A DNA stretch of 64,000 bases from Daphnia carinata (taxonomy: Eukaryota > Arthropoda > Branchiopoda > Diplostraca > Daphniidae): contig NC_081333.1 in assembly GCF_022539665.2 (NCBI RefSeq), forward strand, positions 3,782,001 to 3,846,000, written 5' to 3'. Both the position numbers and the translations under genes were made by a program. The notes under the pieces are model-generated. The model saw nothing but the letters and a program-made list of their open reading frames with translations, was not told the DNA's origin and did not search any database. This document shows, one piece after another, positions 49,001 to 61,900 of the stretch; the stretch's first letter is position 1; each line of letters begins with the position of its first letter.

Positions 49001-52000
49001 GAAACGAGGGACTGGGTTCGGTAACCAGTACGTTTCATTTTTGAAAACGAAGAGAAAGGGAGAAGAAGAAAACACATTTTGACATTGTGAAACGAAGCGA
49101 AGTCGGATTTGGACACGTACTTGAAAGCGTTGGCAAAGGCCATGACGGCGTCGGAGACGTACTGCAATTGTCCCTCGAATTCGGTGCCTTCAGCAGTGAG
49201 TTTTTCTCGACCTGTACACATCCGGTGCCAATCCTGAAGAACGAAAATGGACGATTTTAACTCTTTAAGGTTCGTTTTTCTTTTTCTTTCTTAGATTTCG
49301 TTATAAGATATTAACCTGATTGTATGGCGTTGGTGGGCTAGAAGGGTAGCGACATTGAAAATGATTTTCCCAAAATTCTGTTTCAACAATTTCAAGAAGT
49401 AAATTAGTGCTAGGCGAATGATAAGGATAGAACAGAGAGAATGATTTTCGATAGGAAATCGACTCACCGATGAACCAGGGATTGCGCTTATTGTTCTGCG
49501 GCGTTAGCCCCAGGAAATAATTGTCGAATCCCTTGACCGGGTGAGCTTGGGGCAGGAATGCCAAAGTGCCCTCGACCTCTTGCTCATTGCCTTCGGAGAC
49601 GAGCAGACGTCCAGACCATCCGTCGGAGCCGATCCAGTTGAAATTGGCCGTCAGATTGTTGCGTCGGACGGCTCGCATCACACCCGACACCTCCTGATCC
49701 GAGCCAAAGATGATGACACCTTTGGCTTTGGGTTTCGAGTTGACTTTCTGGACGATGCCGTTGTAGGCCGCTTCGCCCGCCACCCCTGAATCCTTCACCA
49801 GACGCTCCCGGACGGCTATACAGATGTTGTTCTTGGCCAGGAGTACTTCCAGCTCTTCGAACGCCTGTGAAAATAAACACAGTTTTCTTGTGTGAATGTC
49901 TAGACGTAGTAAGTAATGAATCAACATTGGTAGAACCACGAAAAGGGGCTTGTAGAAGAACTGGATAAAAAGTTAAAGACAATCCATCGTTGTCATGGAA
50001 CAGCAAACTACTATTATCCATCAACTGTCTGAGTATGCTTGCACACTTTGATTCATCAACTGTCTAAATAACAGCCCTGGCCATCTGTGTAGCAATTGAG
50101 CCCTACAAAGAAACGTCTTGCGATTGGGGTCCAATCTGACCCCGTGCGTTATTTTCTTTGCGACAACAGTCGCACCATATTGTTCCAGCCGACAAATATT
50201 GACGTCCGTTGATTCACTATCGATCAAAGATGTCGTGTGGCCTATTCGTTTTCCGCACCCCATTTTGATCGATAAACATTGACTTTTTACGAAAACTGCT
50301 TTCGATCGTGTCTCAGTCGATATAGACATCCGTTTTCTGATCATTGCCCGTCGTTTCATGTAGTGAACCGGATTTGCGTTTATTGTCTGAAAAAGTTTGC
50401 AAAGAACCTCCAAAAAAAGGGGGGAAATTATATCTCCTATGGGCGTCGTTGATGTGCTGGCCGCAGTGACGAAAGAGAAACTTCAGGGGCCAGTAAAAGA
50501 AAGATCCACATGCTTTTCAAAGTATCAATCTTGTTCCGGCCGAAAGAAACTTTTTTTTTCCTTTGTAGTTGGCCGGCTTCAGCACGTTCGCTTATTTTCT
50601 CTCCCCCCCCCTCCCCCTTGCTTTCTTTTGTGTGTCTATAAATTTCTGTTGGTGTGGACATAACCAGGAAGTTGCGCAGCGAAGGAACGAGAGGCTGGGG
50701 GGGACAAGTTTGGGTTGATGGAACATTCGAGGAAAAGAGACTGGACGCAGACCAAAAGGATAATCTTAAATCATAAGATTCTATTCACTTACTACAGCTG
50801 GTTGGTATAATGTCGTACGTAACTATAAAAAAAAACCAGGACATTGGTGGCTGAACGAGGGTGGACATCATCAATTGGATGTGGACGATGTGCTGTCAAT
50901 TGCAAGTTATCGTTCGAGGAACCCCTGTTTCTTAACTTTTTTCAGAACAGCAGGAGATTATTGAAGTAATTCGTTTTCTAAATTGCCTGGTGGATCTCTC
51001 TGCTGTTTACGCGGAACAATATCATCACGCGAAACTGATGGGACAAAGAGAAAAGGAACTTACTTTGATGCCGTAGGTGGATTCTTCGTAGAGGATGGAG
51101 ATGTAGGTCCACTTGAGAAGACGGATGATTTGCACGATGGCCATCACCTGGTGATGATCAGAGGGAATAGTCCGAGTGAAGTATTCGAAGCGTTGCTTGT
51201 TACTCAGCTCGGGACTCGACGAGAAGAAGGAAACCTTTTGACAGCCACGAACCGTAAACATCAAACCCCATCCCCCCCCAAAAAAAAAAGGTGTTACGTT
51301 CGTCGTTAATAATAAAAAACACCGAATATACAGAATAAAGGATTTAAAGAAAGAAAATCACCTGGGGGATCCTAAAGAGTCGCAAAAGATTGGCCACTTG
51401 GATGGACGTCACGGACGATGAAGCGCCCACAACACCGGAGATGACTTTATTCCTCACATCCGGCACAGTTCCATCAAGACATTTGTAATCTGTATCATCG
51501 ATGTTGTTAATCGATCCTGGACACGTAAAAGGTGACGTTACTTTAGACGATTTCATTTGTTTTTTTCAAGAATGCCATCGATATTCATCCATCCCAACAA
51601 GTACTGGTCACGCGTCTGCGATCAATTAGACCAATAGATTCACATCTGTAATTAAACGTAATGGACTAACGAGGTTTTCGTCTTTGTTCGCGTGCTCGTT
51701 AGCAGCTTCTTCCAATCGAGAGTACGTCATCCGTGAGCGGCCAGCACTTTGCTGGCCGTCATGTGTACACAGAAACGTACGGGTGCGTTCATCCGACCGA
51801 ATTATTCGCTTTCAATAAGCTTTATTGTTTCATCTCTCCAGAGAGAAAGCCCCCCGCTCCTCCCCATAAGCCTTTTACGTAGCGCAATGTAGTTTCTTAG
51901 GTTATAAGCCCAGTCTGAAATGTTATGTCTCGGTTCTAGCGTTGCTCTCAACTTAAATACACTCACAATTCGAGTGTGACATCAGACAGTGTCCAGGTGA

Positions 52001-52555
52001 TTTTACAGCTAAGACTTATACGAAAGGTTTAAGCAGATCACGTATGCCTAACGAGTATGCACACGAAGAGTATTACACATGTGCTATAAGAAGAACATAC
52101 CTTTGATGAAAGCGACGGCCTGTTCGAGTCCGTACGTGTCCTTGTCGCAATCGTCGAGGATGTGAGCTCCGATGGTGAAGCCGGCCGTGCTGGACAGGAT
52201 CGGATTGATTTGATCGATGGTGAACAACATCGTCTCCAAGGCCTTTCCAATATTTTTTATTTCCACAACCCACCGTTTGCAATCAATTTTCTTTTCCGAT
52301 AACTCGTGAATGAAAATGTGTTACCTGAATGCCACCTTGCGGCATGACAGGTCCGCAGGTGATGTCATCTTGTCTTTCGTGGATCATCATGAGACCCCCG
52401 AGAATGAGATCGCCTTCCACTTCAGACGCTTTTTTCGTTGGCCAAGTGAAATTGAACGGTGGTCTCGAGTTTGACGTCTGATGAAGCCGGCCAATGACTA
52501 GCAAAGGCATCGCTAACACAATCGTCCAACAGAAGCACCAGTTGTGATGCGACAT
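43061..52555 (-). CDS. metabotropic glutamate receptor-like class C GPCR, copy C (mXR/mangetout-type)
   Basis: Coding exons, 5' to 3' on the - strand: 52325-52555, 52101-52242, 51362-51516, 51064-51234, 49468-49864, 49316-49377, 49121-49233, 48389-48495, 48087-48236, 46505-46641, 46110-46280, 45714-46032, 44043-44158, 43818-43972, 43561-43696, 43413-43500, 43061-43344; 977 residues. MSHHNW starts a signal peptide. The Venus-flytrap domain spans exons 1-9. Retained alpha-amino-acid contacts are Ser159, Ser182 (for Thr), Asp202, Tyr230 and Asp314. The glutamate side-chain contacts are lost: Ala78 for Arg78 and Gln408 for Lys409 (mGluR1 numbers). The loop after Tyr230 is three residues shorter than in mGluR1. 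Nine linker Cys lie in residues 510-585, seven membrane segments at about 594-850, and the tail ends AVRHVSL. Class C receptors signal as disulfide-linked dimers at the plasma membrane. The loss pattern matches insect mXR, so a non-glutamate amino-acid-like ligand is inferred. Intron 12 (44159-45713) holds no recognised gene. Confidence 0.94.
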
Positions 52556-54947
52556 TCTTAATTTCCTGATTTGTTTTTCGCCCTCGTTATCTGATCAAGG
52601 CGTCACACGTCTGCCACGTTGTCGTTCGTCTGTGTTTTTCTCGTTGTTTCCAGCTGACGAAATAACGGGCTGATTATAAAACTTGCGCTCGTTCGTTCTT
52701 TTTTTTTCCCTTTTCAAGTTTTGATCCAGCAACAACCAAAAGAGAGGGGGCGGCTTGCTCATTTAATCCTGTTATACATAGGGACAGAAAACAAGTTAGT
52801 ATACAAACAAGCCAAGGGAAAGCAAACGATAATCGACACACGCACGCTATGTATAGAGTCTTAACCTTTATCGCATAGGACCCATACCCTTAGACGATTT
52901 ATTTTTTTATGACGAAAAAAAAAATCGAACCGTGCAAACCCATAATAGCTGAAAGTTTTGATATACATATACGCACACAGCTTAATCGATAAATTCTTTT
53001 TAAAATAACGCAACCCTAACAACCCAGTCCCTCTCTGCTCCTAATTACGTGACGTGTTTGATTTTAAGAAACGAAATGGATGTCAACAGTCAAGTGGATA
53101 GCGAAGACGTGCATAACTAAAAAAAACAGGCAAAGAAGAAGAATGAATAATTAGTAATTCTTAATGAATTCAACAAGTGCATAGGTCTGGGTGGAGGGAG
53201 CTACGTATATTGGCCAAATTAAATTCACGTGAACATTCTCTTGCCTTTTCTTTAGATGTCTGATTTCGCCATTTGGTGTTTGGCAGGACCTCATAAAAAG
53301 CGTGCGAAAAGAAATAGGAAAGGAGGGAGGGGGTAGGAAACAAAAAAGCAGGAGGAAGCGAAGTGTGTCAGGAAATGAAGGACAGATATTTCCTTTTCCT
53401 ACGCCGGCAATAAGGTGACACTGGGGGCGTAGGGGAAGATTCTTAGATTACATTTCGTGCCTTATTTTTTTTCTTTTTCTTTTTTGAGTCGACACTCATC
53501 ACCATAAGAGATGGGAACGACATCAGCTGGCGTCATCTGTGGTTGGATATTGTATGGCGAAACGAAATTTGCATAACGACCGGATCAATTCGACCCCTTT
53601 GTTTTCCATTATATTTGCATATCACGCGATCACGCCAGTCTGTTATCCCAGTTGAACTGGTCTACGTAAACTAATTTCTGTGCCATTTAATTAACTTCAA
53701 GGTTCTCCATAGTTCTAAGCTAAACTAATTCAATATACAAAACAGAAATAAATAATGACGAGATGCACAAGTTTTCTATAACACAACAACTAGTACGTTT
53801 CAAAAAAATTCCAGCTTTATAGCCAAAAGCAATGGTTTCTTTTATGCCAATTCTACTCAACAACCCTGTGGCCTGTACGTCTGTCTCAACGTGCCAACCG
53901 ACCTTCCGCCACTTATCAAATATTTATATAGGAAATAGCATTAAAGCCGTTGGCACATATACACGGGTTTCAGTGTGCTCTGCCGATGAACAAATGATGT
54001 CGTACGATTTGCCACTGGCCAAACGCAAAAGTATATAGACGTCGTCGTATAGAGTTGAAGAGCTTCTATATATATATATATCGATCGTTTTTTTTTGCTC
54101 TTGTATATGCGCAATACCAGATGCTCACGGATATATTTTGCCTATTATGTTTGTTGAACAAGATTCGTCCGCCCTGCCACTTATGTACACGATACAGTCA
54201 AGTGCGTTCCTTCGATCTAGATGCTGGGGTGGCCCGTGGCTATTGATATATAAATATATCTCTGTAAAGATAAACAAATACGAATCTATGCGGATGTGTT
54301 GCACCGCGTTCGTATGCTTTTCACAGGCTGAGTTGGCGTTACGTAATCTAATCCAGCCCGCACATGTAAGAAAAATAGTTGTCGTTATGCTGTGTGGGTG
54401 ACATAACTACTTCCATTTTGTTCAACAATGTGAAAATGTAGCGAGCGTATGCATACGAATGCATTCATATTACAATATGAATATTGCATGATGCTCTAGT
54501 ACAAATAAAAGCTCAAGGGTTGTGTCGTGATCGTCCAGCGTGAGTTCCGTCGGGGATAGGACCTGTCACATTACGATTGCTGATACTATACGTACTTCCA
54601 CTTGACAGTGTCCTTTTTTTTCTCCCTTTTCTTCTATGTAACTCTTAATTCTAACTCTTAATTCTTCCCCCTTTTTTAGGCTGTAGGTAAATGCGCATCG
54701 TTTTCTTCTATAGCACAAAGAGAAAAGCCTACTACGTAACACATAAATTTGAAGCACAACAGACGATAAAATAATGCAAGCTATCCTCTCTGCCCCAGCC
54801 CTTCCAAGAAGAATGCATATACGTATGGCGTAATATGTAACTCCCAAGAATTTTGTTTGATCTTTTAACAGTGCTGTGAATTTTCTTCTCTATCCACTTT
54901 TATCTCACGCGTTACGTCTGAGCAGAAAGCTGTGCATCTGAAAACCT

Positions 54948-55000
54948 TATATATATATACAGTATATATATATACATATATATATATGTATATGCGTATA
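54948..55000. repeat. TA-rich microsatellite
   Basis: Several interrupted runs of alternating TA with short CA, GT and GC breaks. Another ATATAT run follows near 55069-55082. Confidence 0.85.
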
Positions 55001-55215
55001 CAAAAAGAATCTTATGTACGCAGGTATCGCTATGCACTATACAGCTTTTGTCTATATACTGGCGACCGATATATATATATGTACACACACAGGGTATGGG
55101 TGTGTGTGAGCGAAGACATCACCGAGGGAATAACCATCACATTACCATATATTGGGATAGCGCTCCTGGTATATAAAACGGGGTAATACTGCGTCGCTGT
55201 TGTGGAGTCCACAGT

Positions 55216-55270
55216 AAAAAAAAAAAAAAAAAAAAAAAAAAGAAAAAGAAAAAGAAAAAGAAAAAGAAAA
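55216..55270. repeat. A26 tract followed by (GAAAAA)n
   Basis: Twenty-six A bases, then about five GAAAAA units, giving a purine-only tract on the + strand. Confidence 0.9.
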
Positions 55271-55920
55271 GCGAGACGTTTTTACACACGTGTCGTCCTT
55301 TAAAAAAAAATAGATATCACTCTCTCTAGTCGTTATAGATATATCCTCTAGCAGAAATCAATTCAGCAGCTTTTTATTTATCCTTTTCATCCATCGTGTT
55401 TAAATTTCTTCAACAATTCAACTGTTTTATATTGGTTTTTCGAAAAGGGATCGATGCCCCGTTAAATCGTCAGTATAGCCGTGTACAGGGCTGCGAGAGT
55501 CGTCTGCTAGAACGGGTAGTATCGAACAGGCCGTTATTCCGTCACTTGATATTGGTGAACACGTATAAATGCGCGGCATTAATCTTGCAGTTTTTAATAT
55601 ATGTACATGTTAGAAGTATAGCGGCGTGTGAAATAGACCACGTGATTTGATTTGATAAAATGGCATTTTTTTTTAGTTTCCTGCTGGATTTGCCTGTAAG
55701 CTCTATATGAAATTTGAATATGATAGGACAGGCCGCTTTAAAGCTTACGCCAAACTGTTATGTATAACCTATGTATGAAGGGGGAAAAAAAGAGAAAATA
55801 ATTTATTTGGGCAAGACGATTTGCTTGTCCTGCAATTTATTGTGATATCACGAACAAGAACAAGAATGAAAATTCTTTTGTTGATTTCTATCGGAATGAT
55901 TTGAGGGCGAACGTCGGCTG

Positions 55921-55939
55921 CCCCCCCCCCCCCCCCCCC
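55921..55939. repeat. 19-base C homopolymer
   Basis: Uninterrupted C run in the intergenic region. Confidence 0.9.
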
Positions 55940-58900
55940 ATGTTATTCGCGACCGTCTTTATCGCGGTATTACACCAACGTCCAACATAAAGAGAAATGT
56001 ATGCGTAAGCCTTCGTGTATAGTTTCTAGTGACGTTCGTAGGAAATTCGCTTGTCTGATGCCTATGAAGTTTACAAAACCTTCAGTTTTGGTTTCTACAC
56101 AGTTTTATACCCAAATAAACAAAACAAATTAACAAACAGATTCAGTAAAGCTTACTTTTTGCTTATAATATAAGAATGAAAACGTATTTTGAGCGTAATC
56201 AAAACACGTTCAACCTCTTGTTACGATGTACGTCCATCGTGCTATTGTTATTTAAACGCTGATGTACAGTACAGAGGGATGAAAAGGCATCGCACATTGT
56301 GTACGTAAACAACGGATTTCACGGACTTGCAGGTCTGCTTCAACGTATCGTCCACGCAAAACAAAAGATACCAAAGTTCAACGGTATAACAATTCTATTT
56401 GTTTCGCCTTTGTTGGTTTTTAAAAATTCACATTTGAGGAATCAGACTTTGGTACGATTACATACGCTTTGAAGAAGGTTACCGGGCAATAATGAGCGTA
56501 ACGACCCATGTGTTTTCGGGTTTATAAATATTCATTTCGCCAGCTTTATCATGCAGAACGAGCAGCTTTAAATACATCGAAAATGTGGGGGGAAATTTTG
56601 GTTAGTAAGACATGATAAATTTGGCATTATATACATCATCAGCTGTGTGGCGAGGAGTGCCCCTTTTATTAAACAATATACTAATTAAGCTATCCATCTT
56701 TCTGCTTTTCTTGCTTCGCAGACAATGCTGTGGCAGTTTGGATGGACTTTTTGTGATGAACCTTGTCACAACGCCATTGTGCATTACTAAACGAATGCGA
56801 TGGCTAAGTTATTCAACGTAAAACAATACCAACAGCTGATGTGTAACGCGTAGAAAATGTGTATGCAATTAAGCGATAAAGATGTAATAGAGTTAATAAA
56901 ACAATAGAGCGCGCTATTCAGTCGACTTTCTCACCACTGCAACAAAACATTATCATTTACAATTTTGATCGCGAATTTGGGGACTACTTAAGAAAGAAGC
57001 TAATCATTGCTTTGCTTTGCTTTGGATTGATTATGAAAAATAATGAAGCAATTTCTTCTTTCTCTAGGAACGATCTGCTGGAACAAACTCAACCGTGTCG
57101 ACATAAAAGAGATCGGGTATGACGATATATAGACGAAAGCGTCTTTAGGCTAATTCAGATGATCGTCATTTGTTTTTGTTTCCTAATAAATTAGAAAGAG
57201 TCTAGCAATCGGGCAACGCTGTTGGCACCTGGCCAAGGACCCTAATAAGACGCAGCACCTATTTAGATGTTGGTTTTATTGTTCTAGTTCCCGACGTGGA
57301 TGTTACAAGTTGTGTGAAATTTCCCAACCAATTGAACGAGTCGCAAAAAATGAGGTAATATATTATATCATTTCTTGGTGTTCGTGAAAGAGAAACAGTT
57401 ATTATGTAAAATAGTATGTCTCTTTTTATTGTTAGCTTATCCATTTGTTTTAGTTTGTCCTTCTATTTTTTACGTCAATCTAATTGTTGGGGAAGGGTTG
57501 GCTTTCCTAATGGCCAAAAGTCTACACTTTTATGGCGACGTTGTGAAGGTTAGACGAACACCGATGTAATACGAGGGTAGGGTAAGAAAACGAAAGCTTA
57601 TTTTGCTAACCCTGAGTGTCGGTGTCACATGTTCGTAGAATTTTTAGATGTACTCGTATCAGTTACAATTGTCAGTGGTGTCATTGTGTTTTACGATTCT
57701 TGTTATAAACATCGTGCATATCTTCCCTAATTCACTGTCACGTTTATTGTTACTATATTTTTACAAAGTCCATTTTCATTCCATCGGGGCAGATATTCTC
57801 CTACAATTTAAGGTTTCATTAGCCGATGTTGGCTGATAAGGCTTTCATTCATTTTGATTCGCTATATTGCATAGTCTAGCCGAAGTAGGCTACAGTAATC
57901 TCGATGCAAGAACGTTACTTAATTATGGGGCTAATGAATCGAGCGTTGCACTGGTTGCTATGGCTTGTATACGAGTCCAAAATAGACGTGTAGGAGTCGA
58001 TACCCAACTAATCGCCCCTACGTTTGCGTTTCGCAACAGGGGTTCAATTAAATAAGGGAAGTACCTCGCAAATATGCATCCCTAGTAAGGCTCATTTTCA
58101 ATGGAACTATTAATAGCTGACAACGAAACTTCCGTACACGTAAAAGCAGATGCAATCAGACAGAGCCGTTTCATTTTGCACTCGTCGTATCCAAAAGAAA
58201 AATGATTGCCTATATCAACGCCTTGCGAGCTATGTACCTTTACATAAATCCGTATTTATTCTTGGCTTGTTTCCCAGTTGGCAATCAGTGCTCCACAGTT
58301 AATGCAAAGACAACAGCCGAACGTATACTATGCAGACGAAAACAAACAAAAAGAAAATCACTATGCATGGTAATAGCTTATGTGCGTTGTCTAAGCTGTC
58401 GTGGTCATATCTCGATCCAGACAGCAAAGCTTGCTGGCTTTATGTATTCATGAAAGAGCACTATACAGAGCATCAAGAGGGACGGGTTAATAACTTTTTT
58501 TTTTCGCAGAGAAGCACATCGGCATCTTCTTGGCCGCAGCCAGCGCCGAAAGTCATTGGAAAGCAATGAAGCATCGCTAAGTCTCTCTTTATTATTATGC
58601 AATCTATATAAGTTATGTGGGCTGAGGATCATCAGCTGTTTTTTTCTTTTTTAAAAGACAAATGGGCAGAAATGTTTCTCTGTTTTTATTGTAAACTCAT
58701 TTCGTTTTTTGTTTGGCTTCGTGATGATCTCATCGAGAAAGGCAATCTCGTCTAATTGTTTGACGAATCAATCTTTGGTGACTTGAAACAAAGAAAAAAG
58801 CGACGCAATATAGTAAAGCGTGCAGCTGACGATGTGCCTTGTCTCGTTATTAATGGGCTTGGTGATATGTGCCATGTTTTAATTAATTAAATAACTGATG

Positions 58901-61900
58901 GGGTCCCTTTTATTTTTGTCGTTTTTGATAAAAGGAGATGACGTCATATTAACTTTAGCAATTCCCAACAAACAGAGAATGTTGCATGACAAAGTGTGTG
59001 TGTTTTTACTTATTCTGAAGCGAATTTATAGAACCTAAGGGACTTCAGATTTAGATAACGTCATGCTTTTTCTTTACTTTAGATTGGCCGTTCCTCATAT
59101 GGAAGGCATTCTTTCATGAAAAAAACGAAATGAGTCGCCAAACATTCTGTTGTTACAAGGGACTTGCAAAAAAAACATGGCACGTCACCTCGACTGAAAT
59201 TAAACAGGTAAAATCGCAAGACTAATTGACTCTTACCTAGAAATGCGTATATCAAAGTTGTTTCACGACACGCAACAACGTTATGCGCTCCATACAACTG
59301 CCCCCATACAAAATAGCATTCCTTTATGTAGTACACGCCTATATGTAACTTTCGAGAAGGGAAACAAAAAAAAAAAACAAAAGAACGTAAAAAAAAAAAA
59401 GTACAGGTACACGCACTAAGGTAAAAGCAATCGACTGGGAAGAAGGTCCTATACGCTTTTCGGGTTTAGTTCTTCACGTGTCGCATTCTTTTTTTTTTTT
59501 TTATTATTATTACTCTTCACATGTTTTCGTAGCGTGACAGTCACTCTGTTGTAGCCTCCCGCAAAGCAAAAAAGAATTAGCACGTCACGGTTGTTTTTTG
59601 TGTTTTTCAAAATAGACGTAAGACATGCCTTATTGTATGATGTAAGTTGATTGCGCAGCTACCCTTGGTCGAAATGTTTTCAGTTATAGTATCGTCGTTA
59701 TTTAAAAAAAAAAAATGATATTCTACGTGAAGCGAGCAACTCGATTAGTACACGACTGATTCGCCCACATGCAACGCAAACATCATCATTCAACAGCAAA
59801 TGGTGAAACGAACCCTGTCTCCGATGTCTTTTCGTTTCTGGGCTTTCTTCCAACGCCGGTCTAACTAATGTCGAGTACACCCAACTATATGTAAAAAAAA
59901 AAAAAAAAAAAAAAAAAAACGAATGATCCACGTTTTATTGAGATCAAATCTATTTTTTTCAAGGGACGAAATGTTTTGCTAGAATCATGTTTTTTTGTTT
60001 TTTTTTTAAACGAAGAATTTCGTTTGATATGAAGCCGGTGGAACGCAGTAGATTTATACGGTGATGGACTGTTTTGGATGCGCTTGATTGATGCGAGATT
60101 CTATATAGACTATATGAATCGATTTAAAACGGCCTGCCGATGGCAATTCCGGCACCGCCAGAGGGAGCGTGAATTAATGGAAGGGGGGAGAGAGCCTTGG
60201 TATCAGCCACACGTATATATATATATATACGCAGAAGAAGAGCACAATGAGGATCAACAACAGACTGATGGATGGGGACACGAGCAGCAAACAACAGCCG
60301 TAGGTCTTTGATAGCAAAAACTCTCCAAAACAGTTTCCAGTCTGTCGCCGCCTCTAGGCCTATCGTCTATATCAATCGTATTTACATATCAGAAAAAAAA
60401 CATAGCTCATCCACATTTCTGGCCATAAATCCAAGATGCGTTTTTAAAAAATCCAACGGATTCACGCCATAGGCTTAAAATCGCATAATAGAAATGGTAA
60501 TCATTTTCTGGTTGGGAATGTTGCATTTGAATTACCCGCAACTTGCACTTCAAGGCCAGTTGCATTGCGATTTTATTTTCACAAATTGTTGTTTGTGGTT
60601 GTCAATTTAAAAAATTTGATTAAAACGCAATGGATTCAGCGTCAAAGTAACACTAACTCATGTTTCGCGAGTCTACAGCATCATTCAACAGCATTTTTTT
60701 TTTCTTTTTTTTTTTTTTTTCTTCAAAATCACATTTATTATATTCGTGATATTCGTGAATAAGGAAACCCCCCCAAAAAATCCAACAGGAAAAGTATTGA
60801 ATTTCGTGAATTTTCATATTAGGTTCAGTTCGCTTTTACATTTAGCTGTGGGAAATTAGACGTGATTTTCACGGAAAATCCTTTTGTGTCCACCAGACTG
60901 AAAATTCGAAAAGAGTTGCCATGGTGATGGCATGTAACTGTGAACGTTTATTAGAGCGAACTACTATGCGGTCAGCAAAATAAGTTTACAGGTTCGTATT
61001 CAACTGCATCCCTACATAATTTAAAGAAACCCATACAAAATGTCTGCATTTACAATTGCGTCTAGCTATAGCGAAAATACGCGTATCATTTGAACTCTTG
61101 CCAAGGATTATCGTGAATTGATTCCATTTAGTTACGCAGATTGCCATCCTCACTCGTAAACGGAACAGTTTTGGACGAACGAAAACAAACAAAAGAACTT
61201 TATTGTGCAGCTCTTTTCCTAAAAATGCAAACTTCTCCCCATACAAAGGCACGGTTGACTAATTATATTTCGCAGTCTATACGTCTTAGTTAATTTGTTT
61301 GGCACCCAATAAATCCACTTGCATTTTTTGTTTTTGTTTTCGTTTTGACCTTAATAGTAAGAAGCTTTACGGATGTAAACCTGCGCCTTCGTTTAAACTA
61401 CACCTTGCATATTACAAGATTTTCAAATCTCGGAATTTTTTGTTAAACATAAGCAGTTGTACTTCAAGCATAAAGCACATCAGTCTTTATCACGTTTGAC
61501 ATTTTAGACTAAAATATTTCTGGAGTCAATTTCTGGTTAACCAACAGCTTGTGACTTTCATCAATTCTCATCCGAAGAAAGGGAGATAACGGGTATAAAG
61601 AACATCGCGATCCCCACTGGAGAAAAGAAAAATAAAGGCCACAAGCATTTCGTTTTCATACATGCAAAATAGATAATAGATTTTCTTTTTGGGGGGCCGC
61701 GTCCGTCAAACGATTATTCCCATCGGTGGCTTCTGTCTAACATCCATCCTATTTAATAATATTATTTTTTTTTTAATGTTTATTCTTGAGGAACTTACGT
61801 TCATAAGGACGATACACCGTCAGCAACCAGCAATTAAATTCAGTTTATCCGCACACTTTCCGCAAGTTCTAGTTGGCACTAAAGTTATGCATGTCGCGTG

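Noticed and set aside
60078-60311. 77-codon open frame on the + strand
   Set aside because: Contains a TA repeat translated as Tyr-Ile repeats and a CAA/CAG-rich end; no family or splice support.
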